Position numbers and translations under genes: made by a program
The notes under the pieces: generated by a model
Databases searched by the model: none
Told to the model about the DNA's origin: nothing
Seen by the model: the letters and a program-made list of their open reading frames with translations, nothing else
Assembly (NCBI GenBank): GCA_002102555.1
Contig: MCFL01000127.1
Coordinates: 1-64,000, forward strand
Length of the DNA: 64,000 bases
Source: Catenaria anguillulae PL171
Lineage: Eukaryota > Blastocladiomycota > Blastocladiomycetes > Blastocladiales > Catenariaceae
Direction: 5' to 3'
Part shown: positions 29,755 through 40,869 of the stretch, piece after piece
How the letters are laid out: each line of letters starts with the position of its first letter
How positions within the stretch are numbered: position 1 is the first letter of the stretch

Positions 29755-31638
29755 ATGACCACCCCCGACCCAACGCCTTCGAGTCCACTCCCGACGCTCC
29801 CGACGCATTTGGTTGAGCTGATCCTTACGTGGGTTCCACACTTTAGTGAGGACCATGTCCCCATCTACTCGGTGCTCAATGTCCTTCCGCAAGCAATCGT
29901 GCCCTCTGTCTACGCATCGCTTGTCGTAAACGATCTCTACCTTGCTTCTGGTCGCGACCCCGCCGTCAAATCGGCCCTCGTCTCGCTCTTTGCCGACCCT
30001 GCACTCGACGGGCAGGCAAAAACTCTGCTCAAGCACATGCGCAACACTCTGTCCATGACTTACCTCCTGGATCCGATCATGTTTGCGATTACCAAGGCTG
30101 GAAACATGAAGATGTTTGAGCATGTCATGACGCTGGTCGATATGGACGAGATTTGCGCTGAATCGCTACTGCATCATGCTGCACGATTTGGCAGGCTGGA
30201 TGTTCTGAAATGGTGGCGGAAGCATGGCTACTCGCTGGGCGACCTGACACGAGACGCCATTGAGGCAGCGGCAACGGCCGGTCATGTGGCCGTGTTGAAG
30301 TGGTGGCATGCACTTGCTCCGCCAGTTGAACTGGATTTCACCGACTCGAGCATTGTTTTGGATATGGTCGACAATGGCCAGCTGGCCGCCCTCAAGTGGT
30401 TCAAGGCAAGTATGGACCCTGCTCTGTTTGTGTTTACTGATGAACATTGGGTGTTGGCCAGCGAGCGTGGGCATGATGCCATTCTCACCTTTGCCAAAAG
30501 CAGCCGTATCGCGCTTCCGGATTCGTCATGTGTGGAATGCATCGACAAGGCGGCTGCCAATGGCCATGTTTGCGTGCTTGATTGGTGGTACAAGAACGTT
30601 GGCCGCAACAAATCGTTGGCGTACACTGTGGATGCCATGGATTTGGCGAGCGCAGGAGGGCACGTGCATGTACTTGACTGGTTTTCAAAGTCGGGGCTTG
30701 AGCTTCGCTTCACACCAGCTGCCGTTCGGCTCGCACGCGCTCAAGGCCACAACCATGTTGTGCAATGGTGGAGCCAATGCCGCTTGTACACCAGCATGGC
30801 TGCTGACTTCAAGATGCCGTTGAACGCACTCACAAAGCCTGAAACGGACTTTGTCATGTTGTGTGCTTTTGGCTTTTTCGATGTGCTTGCCAACACAAAG
30901 ATGGCCGCGCAGCCCCGTTCAACCTTGCATCGTGCCCTTGACGTTGCCTGCCGTGAAGGACAAGTCTCAATTCTCCAGTTGCTCGGCCCGCGCTGCGACA
31001 TGTCAAGCCATCCCAATCCCGTGCGCTTGCAGCAAATTGCCGTGGAATACAACCAACCGGCTGCTCTGCAATGGTGCTTGCGCAACGCAGTACGCGGGCG
31101 GCGATTCTCTGTGGGAGGGTGGGTGCCGCATATCATGTCGGCGCTTAAGCGAGGCCATATTGATGTGCTCGAAGTCCTGTTGGCGGGTGATTTCCTGGAT
31201 TGGGAGCAGCATGGAGACGATTATGTCAAGGCTGCGTCCTCGGGAGGGCATGTGCGCTCACTCGAATTTTTGAACGCTTCCTTGGCTGCCACAGAGAACT
31301 GGGATTGCAATACGATTGCTTTTGCTTTTGCAGCGGCTGCGGAAAACGGCCACGTTTCGGTGCTCAATTGGTGACTGCAGAACGGATGCGACTTGTCGGA
31401 TACAGATATTGATTGGGATTGGACTGTGCAGATTGATGAAGCAAGTGCGAGCGGCCATGTTGGCGTCTTGAAGTGGTGGAGTGAGAATGGATTGGACGTT
31501 TCTTCCACGGAGCGAGCTCTTTGGGGTGCGATAAAGAACCAGCACGCTCCAGTGATTCAATGGTGGATTGATTCAGGGCTGGTAGTTGGCGAACGCATGC
31601 TGGAAATGCTGCAGAGTGTGATTGATTCCCTCGAGTAA
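29755..31638 (+). pseudogene. F-box/ankyrin-type repeat protein, subfamily C, one in-frame UGA
   Basis: The frame encodes a full-length subfamily C protein of about 627 residues: LPTHLVELILTWVPHFSE, then IVPSVYASLVV, the repeats (GHVAVLKWW, GHVCVLDWW, GHVHVLDWF) and the final part VIQWWIDSGLVVGE at 31552-31590. A single TGA at 31372-31374 interrupts it at residue 540, where the three sisters have Leu in a VL-x-W-L context. Sequence after the TGA stays in the same frame and is well conserved. This may be a very recent nonsense mutation, a sequencing error, or a truncated but functional product; the TGA is followed by CTG, a leaky-type context, so read-through cannot be excluded. Listed as pseudogene for caution. 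Confidence 0.7.
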
Positions 31639-32251
31639 TCTACAGTGACCCAGCGAAAGAGACTGCAGCGAGATGAGTTACATGTCCATCGGTTTATGAG
31701 TGTAAGTAACAACAATGTTTCTTGAGAATCCTCTTGTTTTTCTCTTGGTTTGCGAGGGCATGGTTTATTGGCAGTGCGCATGATTCATTCGGATGTGTGA
31801 TGTCCTTGTTGCACAACTGGTTTAGATTGGCCCCGCAGCCGCAACTCGTTGCAAGTCTGCTATACTCTCAAAGGATGTGCTCGGTCGGTAGATTTCACAA
31901 TTATCCTGTTCCCATGAGGTTCTTCCATATGTACCATCCTTACCATGCATGCTCTTCATGTCTCACATGCCTGTCGCGGCTAATTTTGTGAATCATCCAG
32001 AACGGAGGTCGCGCGTTCGTTTCGTTGATCAGTCCCAAATCAGGCACACAAGCAATCTGGACTTCCCACGTCGACAACAACTAGCAAACACATGAGTATA
32101 ATGCGCAGCGTCGCTTGCAATCGACCCATCTGATATCGCTGATTGAGCTTGGGCACAATGAAAAGCTGACGAGACCCCACGCAACTGCAGCTGTCAGACG
32201 AGCTGCCATTGCACATTGCTCTCATCTACTATCACACATCTCGCACACACA
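31639..32251. other. Intergenic
   Basis: No gene or RNA recognised. It carries the 3' flank of the repeat gene and the promoter of the glycosyltransferase. Confidence 0.45.
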
Positions 32252-33673
32252 ATGACTGCACCAACCACGCTCTTTTTCATCTGCATCGGCACCCGCGGTG
32301 ACGTGCAACCGTACCTCGCTCTCGCCCAAGGCCTCAAGTCGCGTCGCCCAAACCAATTCAAAATGGTCTTCCTTGCCCATCCCGAGTTCGAATCGTTTGT
32401 CCTCAAGCACAATGCCATCGACGTGTTCCATCCCATCGCACCTTCCATGATTCACGAGGCCAACATGACAGAAGTAGGCAGGGAAGCCAAAAAGCACCAA
32501 TCGCTTCTCAACCTGGAGCCCGCTCGCCAGTTTTTTACCAACCTTTTTCGTGGCTGGACAGGCTGTGTCAAGTCTGCGCTCGAATTGCACGGTCCCGCCG
32601 ACGTCATGTTTTGCACTCAATTTGCCGCCCGCCCCAATATCTTGGGCCTCATCAAGTCGCTTCCCGTTGACCAGCAGCCTCGCATCAACGTCTTGCACAC
32701 GTTTCCATCGTATCCCACCTGGGAATGCGTCCCGCCCATGCTCAACCTCGGCTCGTCACTTCCGCTTGGCCTGCTCAACGCGCTCGCTTGGAAGTTTGAA
32801 TCGGCCGTGGCCCACGGATACATTGACTTGCCTGCCGCCCAGCTCGTATGCAAAGAGTTTGGCATTGAGCCGTGGCCGGCCAATGGCGAGGACCCAAAGT
32901 ATGCCATTGCGCGCGAACCAACATGGGCCGCGCAGCACATTTACTCGTTGGCACTGTATGGCCGGCCCGCAGACTGGCCCGCGAACCAGCAAGTCGTTGG
33001 ATTTTTGCCTTATTCGCCACCCACGGCAGCTGCGCGGCTGCCCGCCAATTTGGATGCGTTTGTGGATACGGCAAAGGCAAGAGGTAAACCGGTCGTTTAC
33101 GTTGGGTTTGGGTCCATGCTGGGTGTAGCGTTCGAATCGGATGAAGTCATTCTCGACATTTTGCAGCGCGTGTATGATGGATTGGTCGGTGCCCACGCAC
33201 AGTATCCAGGAGGATTCCGGGCCATTTTGCATACAGTCACGAGCCAAACAGGTGGATTCTTGATTCCCGACTCGGCGGCCGCCGCCATATCCAGCGACGT
33301 TGCTGCCGAGAGCGACATTCTCGTGCTGACGGAACCCGTTGCGCACGACTTGCTGTTCCCAAAGTGCGATGTCGCCGTGCAACACGGCGGCGTCGGAACG
33401 TTGCAGACCAGTCTCATGCACGGATGCGTGCCTGTTGTGTTTCCTTGCTTGGCGGTGACTGATCAGCCGTTTTGGGCAAGTGTCGTGGCCAAGCGCGGCA
33501 TGGGTGTCAACGGTGGGCCAGCTATCCAGATGACGGCCGATTCGTTTTCTGCAAGTGTGCAAGCGGCGCTGCAAGGGCTTGATGGCTTCAAGAGTGCAGT
33601 TGGTGCGGTTTCGGAAGGCATTAAAAGAGATGATGCGGTAGAGAAGGTGTTGGCATGGGTGGAGGAATGCTGA
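32252..33673 (+). CDS. GT1/GT28-type glycosyltransferase, sterol glucosyltransferase-like
   Basis: A 473-aa protein. The N-terminus has the GTRGDVQPYLALAQGL motif found in UDP-glucose:sterol glucosyltransferases and related macrolide or glycolipid glycosyltransferases. The C-terminal donor-binding domain has VAVQHGGVGTLQTSLMHG (about 373-390), with the His-Gly-Gly of the nucleotide-sugar site, followed by DQPFWASVVAKRGMG. It probably moves a sugar from a UDP donor to a lipid or small hydrophobic acceptor. Fungal Atg26/Ugt51 proteins are over 1,100 aa with GRAM and PH domains; this one has only the catalytic part, as in bacterial and plant-like members. No signal peptide is obvious. It is convergent with the broken repeat gene at 33815. 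Confidence 0.8.
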   Translation: MTAPTTLFFICIGTRGDVQPYLALAQGLKSRRPNQFKMVFLAHPEFESFVLKHNAIDVFHPIAPSMIHEANMTEVGREAKKHQSLLNLEPARQFFTNLFRGWTGCVKSALELHGPADVMFCTQFAARPNILGLIKSLPVDQQPRINVLHTFPSYPTWECVPPMLNLGSSLPLGLLNALAWKFESAVAHGYIDLPAAQLVCKEFGIEPWPANGEDPKYAIAREPTWAAQHIYSLALYGRPADWPANQQVVGFLPYSPPTAAARLPANLDAFVDTAKARGKPVVYVGFGSMLGVAFESDEVILDILQRVYDGLVGAHAQYPGGFRAILHTVTSQTGGFLIPDSAAAAISSDVAAESDILVLTEPVAHDLLFPKCDVAVQHGGVGTLQTSLMHGCVPVVFPCLAVTDQPFWASVVAKRGMGVNGGPAIQMTADSFSASVQAALQGLDGFKSAVGAVSEGIKRDDAVEKVLAWVEEC

Positions 33674-33814
33674 GGAGAATGAGGGTCTGGGGCCAGTACA
33701 CAGGAGTGTCGTGGGATTCGAACAAGCGCAGGCCATGTATAAGCGATTTAGAAAATGAAAAACTTGTGAAAAAAGACTCGAAAAAAGAAAGAGACACAAG
33801 ACGGTGAGCGACAT

Positions 33815-35736
33815 CTAGTCGCTGCTATCAGAGTCGCTGCTATCAGAGTCAGTGCTGTCGGAGCTTGCCGCGTCCAAAGCGTCATTTAGCATCTCGAGTG
33901 TGAACTGACCGACGACTTTGCCTGAGCCGATCCACCAATTGATGACCCTTTGGTGCCGATTCTTGACGGCATTCCTAAGCGCAAGTTCGGTGAATTGAAC
34001 GTCGAGCTGTTCGCACACCACCACTGCAAGATGGCGACATGTCCTTGAGCGCTGGCACTGTTGATTGCGCTTGTCGAATCGATGAGCGCAAAGGAAAAGC
34101 CTTCCTCGAGAAGCCAATCCAAGACCGCGACATGGCCATTCGCTGCTGCGGCCGTCGCGGCTTTAGCAACAAGCTCGTTATCCCATTCGTCCGTTGATTG
34201 CACGGCTGTGTCGAGAAACTTGAGCGATCGAATCTGCCCACCTTCACACGCCGCCAGGACGTAATCAGCGTTGTGTGAAGAATCCGACGAAAGCAGCTTG
34301 GCTGCGTTCAACAACTCGAGCACCTCGATATGTCCACGCTTGAGCGCAGTCTTGACACACGCCAGCCACCATACGGGCGCCGACAATCCCCGACGAGGCG
34401 GGTTCCGGAAACACCATTGCAGAGCGGAAACTTGGTTGTTTTCAATAGCACGCTCAAAGTGTAACAGCGAGGTCGGGTTTCCGAGGTCGCAGTGGGGTGC
34501 AAGCAGCTGAAGAATGTTGACTTGGCCATGCTGGCATGCAACTTGAAGAGCTCGGTCGAGCGTGCGGCGAGATTGTTTGGCGACAGCATCCGCACTCAGC
34601 GAATCTGAGAGACCAAATGCACACAACATGACAAAGTCGGACGGCGTGCGCACATTATTATTAATGGGCAAACAGATCCCAGCGACCATGCTGTTGAACA
34701 AACGGCACTTTCCCCACCATTCAACGACATGTGTGTGTGCATTTTCGCGCGCCAAATGCAGAGCAGCGGGCGAGAAACGAAGCTCAAGACCCGACTGCAT
34801 GAACCAGTCAAGTACTTCCACATGCCCATGCGCGCTGGCCAAGTCCATGGCATCCACAGTGTACGAGAGAGCGAGCTTGCGACCAACGTTCTCGTACCAC
34901 CAATCAAGCACGGAAACGTGACCCCTTGCAGCCGCCTTGTCGATACAGTCCGCGGTCGATTCGGGAAAGCCGTAGCTGTTTCTTTTGGCATGTTGCAGAA
35001 TTTCAACATGGCCATTGGCGCTCGCCAACACCCAATGTTCCTTCTTGAAGGCGAAATGCTCACGTGCAAGCACGCCCTTCAACCAGCGCAAAGTATACAA
35101 GTGACCGCCCTCCACCACATCAGCGATTATCCTGGAATTCGTGAAATCAAAAGCAACAGGGGGATCCAACGAGTTCCACCACTTCAATGCAAGGATGTGC
35201 CCGTTCTTTGCGGCCGCCTCAATGGACGTGCGCTTGAGGCCGCCCAAGGGCAACTGATTTGTCGACCACCACTTCAGAATATCCACCGATCCGTGCGACG
35301 CTGCTTCATGGACCACTTGGTCGCAATTGGCCAAAGGCACTTGATCAAACGTCCCCAAATACTCGAGCAATTCGGGGTGTCCGGCTTGCGCAATCGACAC
35401 GGCAACTGGGCTCAGGCAGTGTTTGTCTGGCCTGGTCAAGACCCCCCGCAAATTGGACAAGAGCAGCCTCTGTGCGACATGCGAATGCTGGCCACGGGCA
35501 AACAAGTGCTTGAGTGCCGTTTTCATGTTGCCAGTGTTGGGCTGGCGGTACATAAACGCGCTGGCTACGAGCGATGCATACGCCGTCGGTACAGTCCCGT
35601 GCGGAAGGACGTTGAGGAGGGAATAGATGGGATCCTGGTCACTGAGTTCGAAGCACGGAACTGTAACGGCTATAGATTGACGATCGCCGGATCGATAACC
35701 GTTCCTGCCCGTTCCTTCCTCTGGCGGCGGCAACAC
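33815..35736 (-). pseudogene. F-box/ankyrin-type repeat protein, subfamily C, frame-broken
   Basis: Most of the gene is intact in one frame (35660 down to about 34015) with subfamily C features: DPIYSLLNVLPHGTVP, repeats such as GHILALKWW, GHVSVLDWW and GHVEVLDWF, and SGLELRFSPAALH. Near 34010 the frame changes by one base: VAILQWW is in one frame and the expected FTELALRNAVK then VINWWIGSGKVV in another, to a stop at 33815. At the 5' end no in-frame ATG precedes the conserved part; codon 35736 is GTG with a TGA just upstream, and an ATG-led frame near 35775 reads VID and then stops. So both ends are broken. The C-terminal Asp/Ser tail is encoded by a short tandem repeat. Confidence 0.75.
33818..33863 (-). 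repeat. Tandem 15-mer repeat coding for an Asp/Ser tail
   Basis: A 15-base unit is present about three times (the last imperfect), giving alternating Asp and Ser at the very C-terminus of the broken subfamily C gene. The sister proteins lack this tail. Confidence 0.65.
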
Positions 35737-36335
35737 GATTGCCAGGTACTGTACTGGTCAGGCTGCATATCGTGCAAGATATCCGGGTTTTGGGCCGGGT
35801 TTTGCTGAGCGATATCCACAACTGGTTTCGTATTTACTACAATGATTTGTTCCGTCACCAAGTGAACTTGAAGAAGGCTGTCAGGCAAGCACTCACCAGC
35901 TGCCACATCAAGCTACCTTGTGGGCAAAGTGAACCGAATTAAGGGTGGTGGTGGAGGTGAAGAGGGACTGAATCCCAGGGCCTCAGGCTCGCGAGCTTCA
36001 GTCTTTGCGTATGTGCTCGAAAAAGAGTTGTCTCGCCGGGACGTGTCCCACACTGCACAGCAGCTGCAACATGCAATCCTCTAGCTCGGACTCTATCGGC
36101 TGCTGACACTAAGCAGTAAACATTGACATAGAACCTGTTCCCCAACGAGCCCTTGTCAAAGCGGTACATGAACAACAGGGTGGTTCAATGTGGGTTGGAT
36201 TCCTCTGCACGAGTATACGTAACTGCGGGCTGTGGGCGCTGCATTCATTCAGCAGCCCTGTGCCAAAGCACACACAAAATATTAGCGACTTCCATGTATT
36301 TTTGAAAGGCAATGGATTACACGACTTAAAGCAAC
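35737..36335. other. Intergenic between divergent subfamily C genes
   Basis: This lies between a broken minus-strand copy and an intact plus-strand copy. The first 100 bases may hold the ruined 5' end of the minus-strand gene. Nothing else recognised. Confidence 0.45.
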
Positions 36336-38246
36336 ATGGCAAGCCATCTCACCCCTGCATCTTCCGGCGGCAGTGGTGACCCAGCGCCGACCTTGCCGCT
36401 CAACGTCATCGAGCTCATTCTCTCAGTCACACCAGCCCACTCTTTCAACAAAACCCCGTTCCTGTCCCTCATCAATGTGTTGCCTCAGCAAACCGTTCCG
36501 TTGGCATACGCTGCTGCCCTCATTCAAGTCTTCAACGCCAACTCCATCTTCAACGACACCATCCCAAGCTGTCTCGTCCGCCTCTTTCAAGAGCCTCATT
36601 GCGACGACCACTCCAAACGGCTCATCTCGCTCATCAAGGAACCGCTCTTTAGAGACATTGATTGGTGTTCTGTCGCAATGACCAAGCTCATTTGCACAGC
36701 AGGAAACATTGCTCTCTTGGATCACCTGCTCAACATGGCCGACCTGGATTTATATGGCGAGGCGATTAATGTTGCGGCCGGACATGGCCATGTGGATTTA
36801 CTGAAATGGTGGGTTGGAAAATACCCGTCGCTTGCCGGCCAACTCAGACAAGGCGGGATCGTTGATGCCGCGAAAAACGGCCATGTTGGTGTTCTCGACT
36901 GGTGGGCAGGTTTGTCTCCTCCACGTCCATTTCCCTTTACTGGTGTCGATATGGTTGGCGAAGTGGTGACAATGGGCCAGCTGGCCACGTTGCAATGGTG
37001 GAAATCGTCACAAGCAGCTGCCTTTGTTTTCACCGAAAACCATTGGGCACTTGCAAGCAAATTTGGGCACCTTGATATCCTTGAATACTTCAAGTCACAA
37101 GGGCTCCCGTGGCCGACGTCCACATTTCCGAGCGTTTATGGCGCCTGTGAACAGGGTCATGTGGATGTGCTTGACTTTTGGTACAAAGCCATTGCCAATG
37201 GTGCTCCCTTTGCATTTAAATATTCTGCGGATGCATTGGATGTTGCCAGCGCAAACGGTCACATTAAAGTTCTCGAGTTCTTCACAAGTGCTGGTCTGGA
37301 ATTGCGTTTCTCGCCGGCTGCAATGTCTTTTGCTCGTTTGAAGGGTCACACCGCTGTTGTGAAATGGTGGAACAAGTGCCGGCTCTACAAAACCTTGATC
37401 TCAGGATGCCTGAAACCAGTTGGCATGAATGGTGGTCAGCAACTGATTGACATTGTCACCCTATGTGCGTTTGGGCGACTCGATCTTGTCGCCGAATCTG
37501 TGCTGGCGCAGCAGAATACTTTGACGCATTTGCGCATTGTCCGCAATGCTTGCTGGCTTGGGCAATTGAATGTGCTCGTGCTTTTGGAACGGCACTTGAA
37601 ATCTGTTGTTCTGGACAAGTCTTTAGTTGAAGTCGTGTGCACCAATGCCTTTGTCGGAAATCAAGCTGCAGCGGTACAATGGTGTTTGCGCACCTTGCCG
37701 ACTTTAGGTTTGGAATGGTGGCAATCTCGGGTGGATGGGGCACTCACGTCAGGTCATGTTGCTGTCCTTGAGGTCCTGGCAAGTGCTTTCGGCGAAGATT
37801 TCTACGCGTGGGACACTTTGGGAGCTACCCTTGTTGGCGCTGCTTGCCGCGGTGGAAAGTTGCTCTCACTTGACTATTTGACGGAACTGCGTCCAGTGCA
37901 ACAATGGAGCGATGATGTGAAAGAAGTCGCCATTGCTGATGCCGCAGCTTCCGGCCACATTTCTGTCTTGGAATGGTTGTTGGAGCAAGGAGTTGATTTT
38001 GAACACGCTGTGGTTGATTCGCACGCTGGATTAGGCCCAATTGACAGGGCAAGCGAAAATGGCCATGTGCAGATTTTGCAATGGTGGTCTGGCGGTGACT
38101 TGAGGTTCCATTTCACCGAGCTTGCGCTGTGGAATGCCATGAAAAACAAGCACAAGAGGGTCATTCAATGGTGGATTTGGTCTGGCAAGGTCGTTGCCCC
38201 TTTCATGCTCAAGGCCCTCAAAGATGCACTCGAGCAGTCAGGTTGA
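36336..38246 (+). CDS. F-box/ankyrin-type repeat protein, subfamily C
   Basis: An intact intronless gene of 636 aa. The N-terminus reads LPLNVIELILSVTPAHSF then QQTVPLAYAAALIQVF, the subfamily C F-box-like start. Repeat cores include GHVDLLKWW, GHVGVLDWW, GHLDILEYF, GHVDVLDFW, GHIKVLEFF and GHVQILQWW, with the signature SGLELRFSPAA present as AGLELRFSPAAMS. The C-terminus reads FMLKALKDALEQSG. It is the most divergent of the four subfamily C copies. A short relic resembling its last residues lies 350 bp downstream at about 38585-38645. Confidence 0.86.
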   Translation: MASHLTPASSGGSGDPAPTLPLNVIELILSVTPAHSFNKTPFLSLINVLPQQTVPLAYAAALIQVFNANSIFNDTIPSCLVRLFQEPHCDDHSKRLISLIKEPLFRDIDWCSVAMTKLICTAGNIALLDHLLNMADLDLYGEAINVAAGHGHVDLLKWWVGKYPSLAGQLRQGGIVDAAKNGHVGVLDWWAGLSPPRPFPFTGVDMVGEVVTMGQLATLQWWKSSQAAAFVFTENHWALASKFGHLDILEYFKSQGLPWPTSTFPSVYGACEQGHVDVLDFWYKAIANGAPFAFKYSADALDVASANGHIKVLEFFTSAGLELRFSPAAMSFARLKGHTAVVKWWNKCRLYKTLISGCLKPVGMNGGQQLIDIVTLCAFGRLDLVAESVLAQQNTLTHLRIVRNACWLGQLNVLVLLERHLKSVVLDKSLVEVVCTNAFVGNQAAAVQWCLRTLPTLGLEWWQSRVDGALTSGHVAVLEVLASAFGEDFYAWDTLGATLVGAACRGGKLLSLDYLTELRPVQQWSDDVKEVAIADAAASGHISVLEWLLEQGVDFEHAVVDSHAGLGPIDRASENGHVQILQWWSGGDLRFHFTELALWNAMKNKHKRVIQWWIWSGKVVAPFMLKALKDALEQSG

Positions 38247-38918
38247 GTTTTTCATAGCGAGCAGTTTTATTTTGTCCAAAATCTTGTCCTTCATTGAAGC
38301 TGTTGGCACACGCAAGTCTCCTGAGGCACTCGCTTATTCATTTGCCCAACTTAGTATCCCCGCAATTGCTATGGAAGTGTTGAAGACAAAACGACAATCA
38401 ATGGAACTGCCGCCCACCAACTTGAATGTATATGCCGCGAAATGAATGAAACTCCTCTACTTGCCGCTCATGCCAACATTCGCAACGCACCGAGCAAGCA
38501 TGTCGTAAGCACGTTATTCTTGCCTTGGGGCATTTCCGTCCTCTCCACAATGCACCACTTTCTTGGGATTGAGTAACCCGTCCCGTCTTTGGTCCGTTCA
38601 TGCTGCAGTCGCTCAAGGATGCTCTCGCGCAAGTTGGCTTGAATGGAATGCGTGCCTCTGTGCTCTTGTCCCGGAAGATATTCATTGGGCTTTGTCCCGG
38701 GAGATGACTTGAATACAGATGCTCCGCTTCACTTCTCGTGGGCTTTTGCTCGGATGTGTCTCACCATAAGTGATCAGGAATCCATTTTTTTCTGCCTCTG
38801 AAGTTTCATGATACTGTGTACATGTCGATGTCGGTCTGAGCTCAACCGAGAATCCAAGCGCACATAGTGTGCAGCCCATAAATCGAATGTACAGGTATAC
38901 AAATGCCAAAAGAACGAC
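38247..38918. other. Intergenic with a repeat-gene relic
   Basis: Apart from the relic near 38600, I see no gene. It contains the 3' flanks of the repeat gene and of the dehydratase gene. Confidence 0.45.
38585..38648 (+). pseudogene. Relic of a repeat-gene C-terminus
   Basis: One frame reads GPFMLQSLKDALAQVGL, which matches the last residues of the intact gene just upstream (APFMLKALKDALEQSG). Nothing upstream of it in 38250-38580 clearly matches the rest of the gene. This is best explained as the remaining end of a tandem copy that was lost. Confidence 0.5.
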
Positions 38919-40869
38919 TTACTCATCCGTCACACACCCTTCGCTCGCACTCTTGACCAACTTGACATACTTTGCCAATGTTCCCCTCGTCATTGTTGGC
39001 TCTGGGGCCGTCCACTCGGATCTCCTCCTTGCCATCTCAGCCTCGCTCACATCCACATCAATTGACCGCACCTCGGCATCAATCGTCACCACATCGCCAT
39101 CCCGGACGAGCGCAATGGGCCCGCCCACGGCGGCCTCTGGCGTGACATGCCCCATGATAAACCCATGCGATCCGCCCGAAAACCGACCGTCCGTGATCAT
39201 GGCCACGTCCTTGCCCAATCCAGCACCCATGATGGCTGACGTGGGCGTCAACATCTCGGGCATACCCGGCCCGCCCTTTGGCCCCTCGTATCGGATAATA
39301 ATGACCTGACCTTTTTGAATCTTGCCCTGTTCGAGTGCGGCGAGCATGGCTTCTTCGCCGTCAAACACGGCAGCGGGGCCAGAAAAGCGCAGGCCCTCCT
39401 TGCCTGTGATTTTGGCCACAGCACCCTCAGGAGCAAGGTTGCCAAACAAGATTTGGATGTGACCCGTGGATTTGAGCGGGTTGGACATCGGGACAATCAC
39501 TTTTTGGTCGCGGGTCAAGGAAGGGACAGAGTGGAGGTTTTCGCCCATGGACTTGCCCGTGACAGTGAGCGGCGAGGGGTCAATGAGCTTGTGTTCCATG
39601 AGATACTTGAGCACGCCTACGCAACATAGTTGGAGCCGCTCGGTGAGTTTCTTGGGCCGCCCGCGCAAGATGCATGCAGAAACAAAAACAAAAACAAAAC
39701 ATACCAGGTGTTCCACCGACCTTGTGTAAATCCGCCATCACATACTTGCCACTGGGCTTCATATCGGCAATCAGCGGTACCCGATCACTCACCTTTTGCC
39801 AATCGTCCAACCCCAGCTCGACACCGGCGGAGCGTGCCATGGCAATCAAATGCAGCACGGCATTTGTGCTGCCGCCAAGCGCCATGACAACCACCATGGC
39901 ATTCTCAAAGGCTTCCCTCGTCATGATCATGCTTGGCCGAATATCCTTTTCCAACAAGTTGCGAATCGCCAACCCAGACTCGTGACACTCGCGGATCTTG
40001 CCCGGATCCGTTGCGGGCGTGCACGACGAGTACGGCAACGTCATGCCCAATGCCTCGATCGCAGACGCAAGCGTATTCGCCGTGTACATGCCGCCACACG
40101 CGCCGGGACCGGGACACGAGTGCTGAACAACGTCGTCGCGCTCCGACTCGGAAATCTTGCCCGCAATCAGCTCGCCATAGGACTGAAATGCCGAAATGAT
40201 ATCGAGCTGCTCGCCCGGCCGGCAAGACGCGTGTCCTGCTTGAATGGTGCCGCCATACACCATGATGGACGGGCGGTCGTGCCGGGCAATGGCCATCATG
40301 CATCCAGGCATGTTCTTGTCGCATCCAGGGATGGCAATGTTGGCATCGTACCACTGCGCGCCCATGACGGTTTCAATCGAGTCGGCAATGATTTCGCGCG
40401 ATTGCAGCGAGTATCGCATTCCGGGCGTTCCGTTGGACATGCCGTCGCTCACGCCAATCGTGTTGAAGCGCATGCCGACCAGCCCGGCCAGCACAACACC
40501 ATCCTTGACATGGGCGGCAAGGTCGTTGAGGTGCATGTTGCACGGGTTGCCCTCGTACCACACGGACGAGATGCCGACTTGTGGCAAATGCATTTGCGCC
40601 GGCGTCAGGCCCGTCGCGTACAGCTGCGCTTGCGAGGCGCCCTGAGATTTGGGCTGCGTAATGCGCGACGAGAACTTGTTGAGGCCCGCGGGCACGGCCG
40701 GTTGCGCCGCGCAGCGCGCAAGCAGGTCGGCGTCGATCGGGGCGTGGCCGTAGTGGCCGCGCCGGGCCACATGTGGGTCGGTGAAGCCGGCGGGGGCAGA
40801 CGACAAGCACCGAGCGGGCACTTGGCGATGGCGCGCAGCTGCGACGGCGCGTTGAATGGAGCGGTACAT
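38919..40869 (-). CDS. ILV3: Dihydroxy-acid dehydratase, mitochondrial (two exons)
   Basis: Joining exons 40869-39705 and 39616-38919 gives 620 aa. The enzyme dehydrates 2,3-dihydroxy-3-methylbutanoate and its homologue (EC 4.2.1.9), the third common step of valine, isoleucine and leucine synthesis. Residues 1-25 are Arg/Ala-rich without acids, a mitochondrial presequence. IlvD/Edd family motifs are clear: [22 protein letters not shown] and [15 protein letters not shown], holding the Cys ligands of the Fe-S cluster, then [10 protein letters not shown], and [11 protein letters not shown] near the C-terminus. The intron 39617-39704 (88 nt, GTATGT to TAG) restores TPGVLKYLM. A TTG upstream in frame at 40890 is not needed; the ATG at 40869 fits the presequence. 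Confidence 0.96.
39617..39704 (-). other. Spliceosomal intron of ILV3, 88 nt
   Basis: On the minus strand it begins GTATGT and ends GCGTAG, phase 1, split codon G plus GC. The 5' part is a run of TTTTG units. Unspliced reading gives a Phe/Cys run out of keeping with the family. Confidence 0.9.

Noticed and set aside
33705-33725. GGATTCGAAC-like reverse T-loop
   Set aside because: The flanking bases do not form a T-stem or cloverleaf.
34729-35808. 359-codon plus-strand frame opposite a repeat gene
   Set aside because: Antisense shadow of the subfamily C gene.
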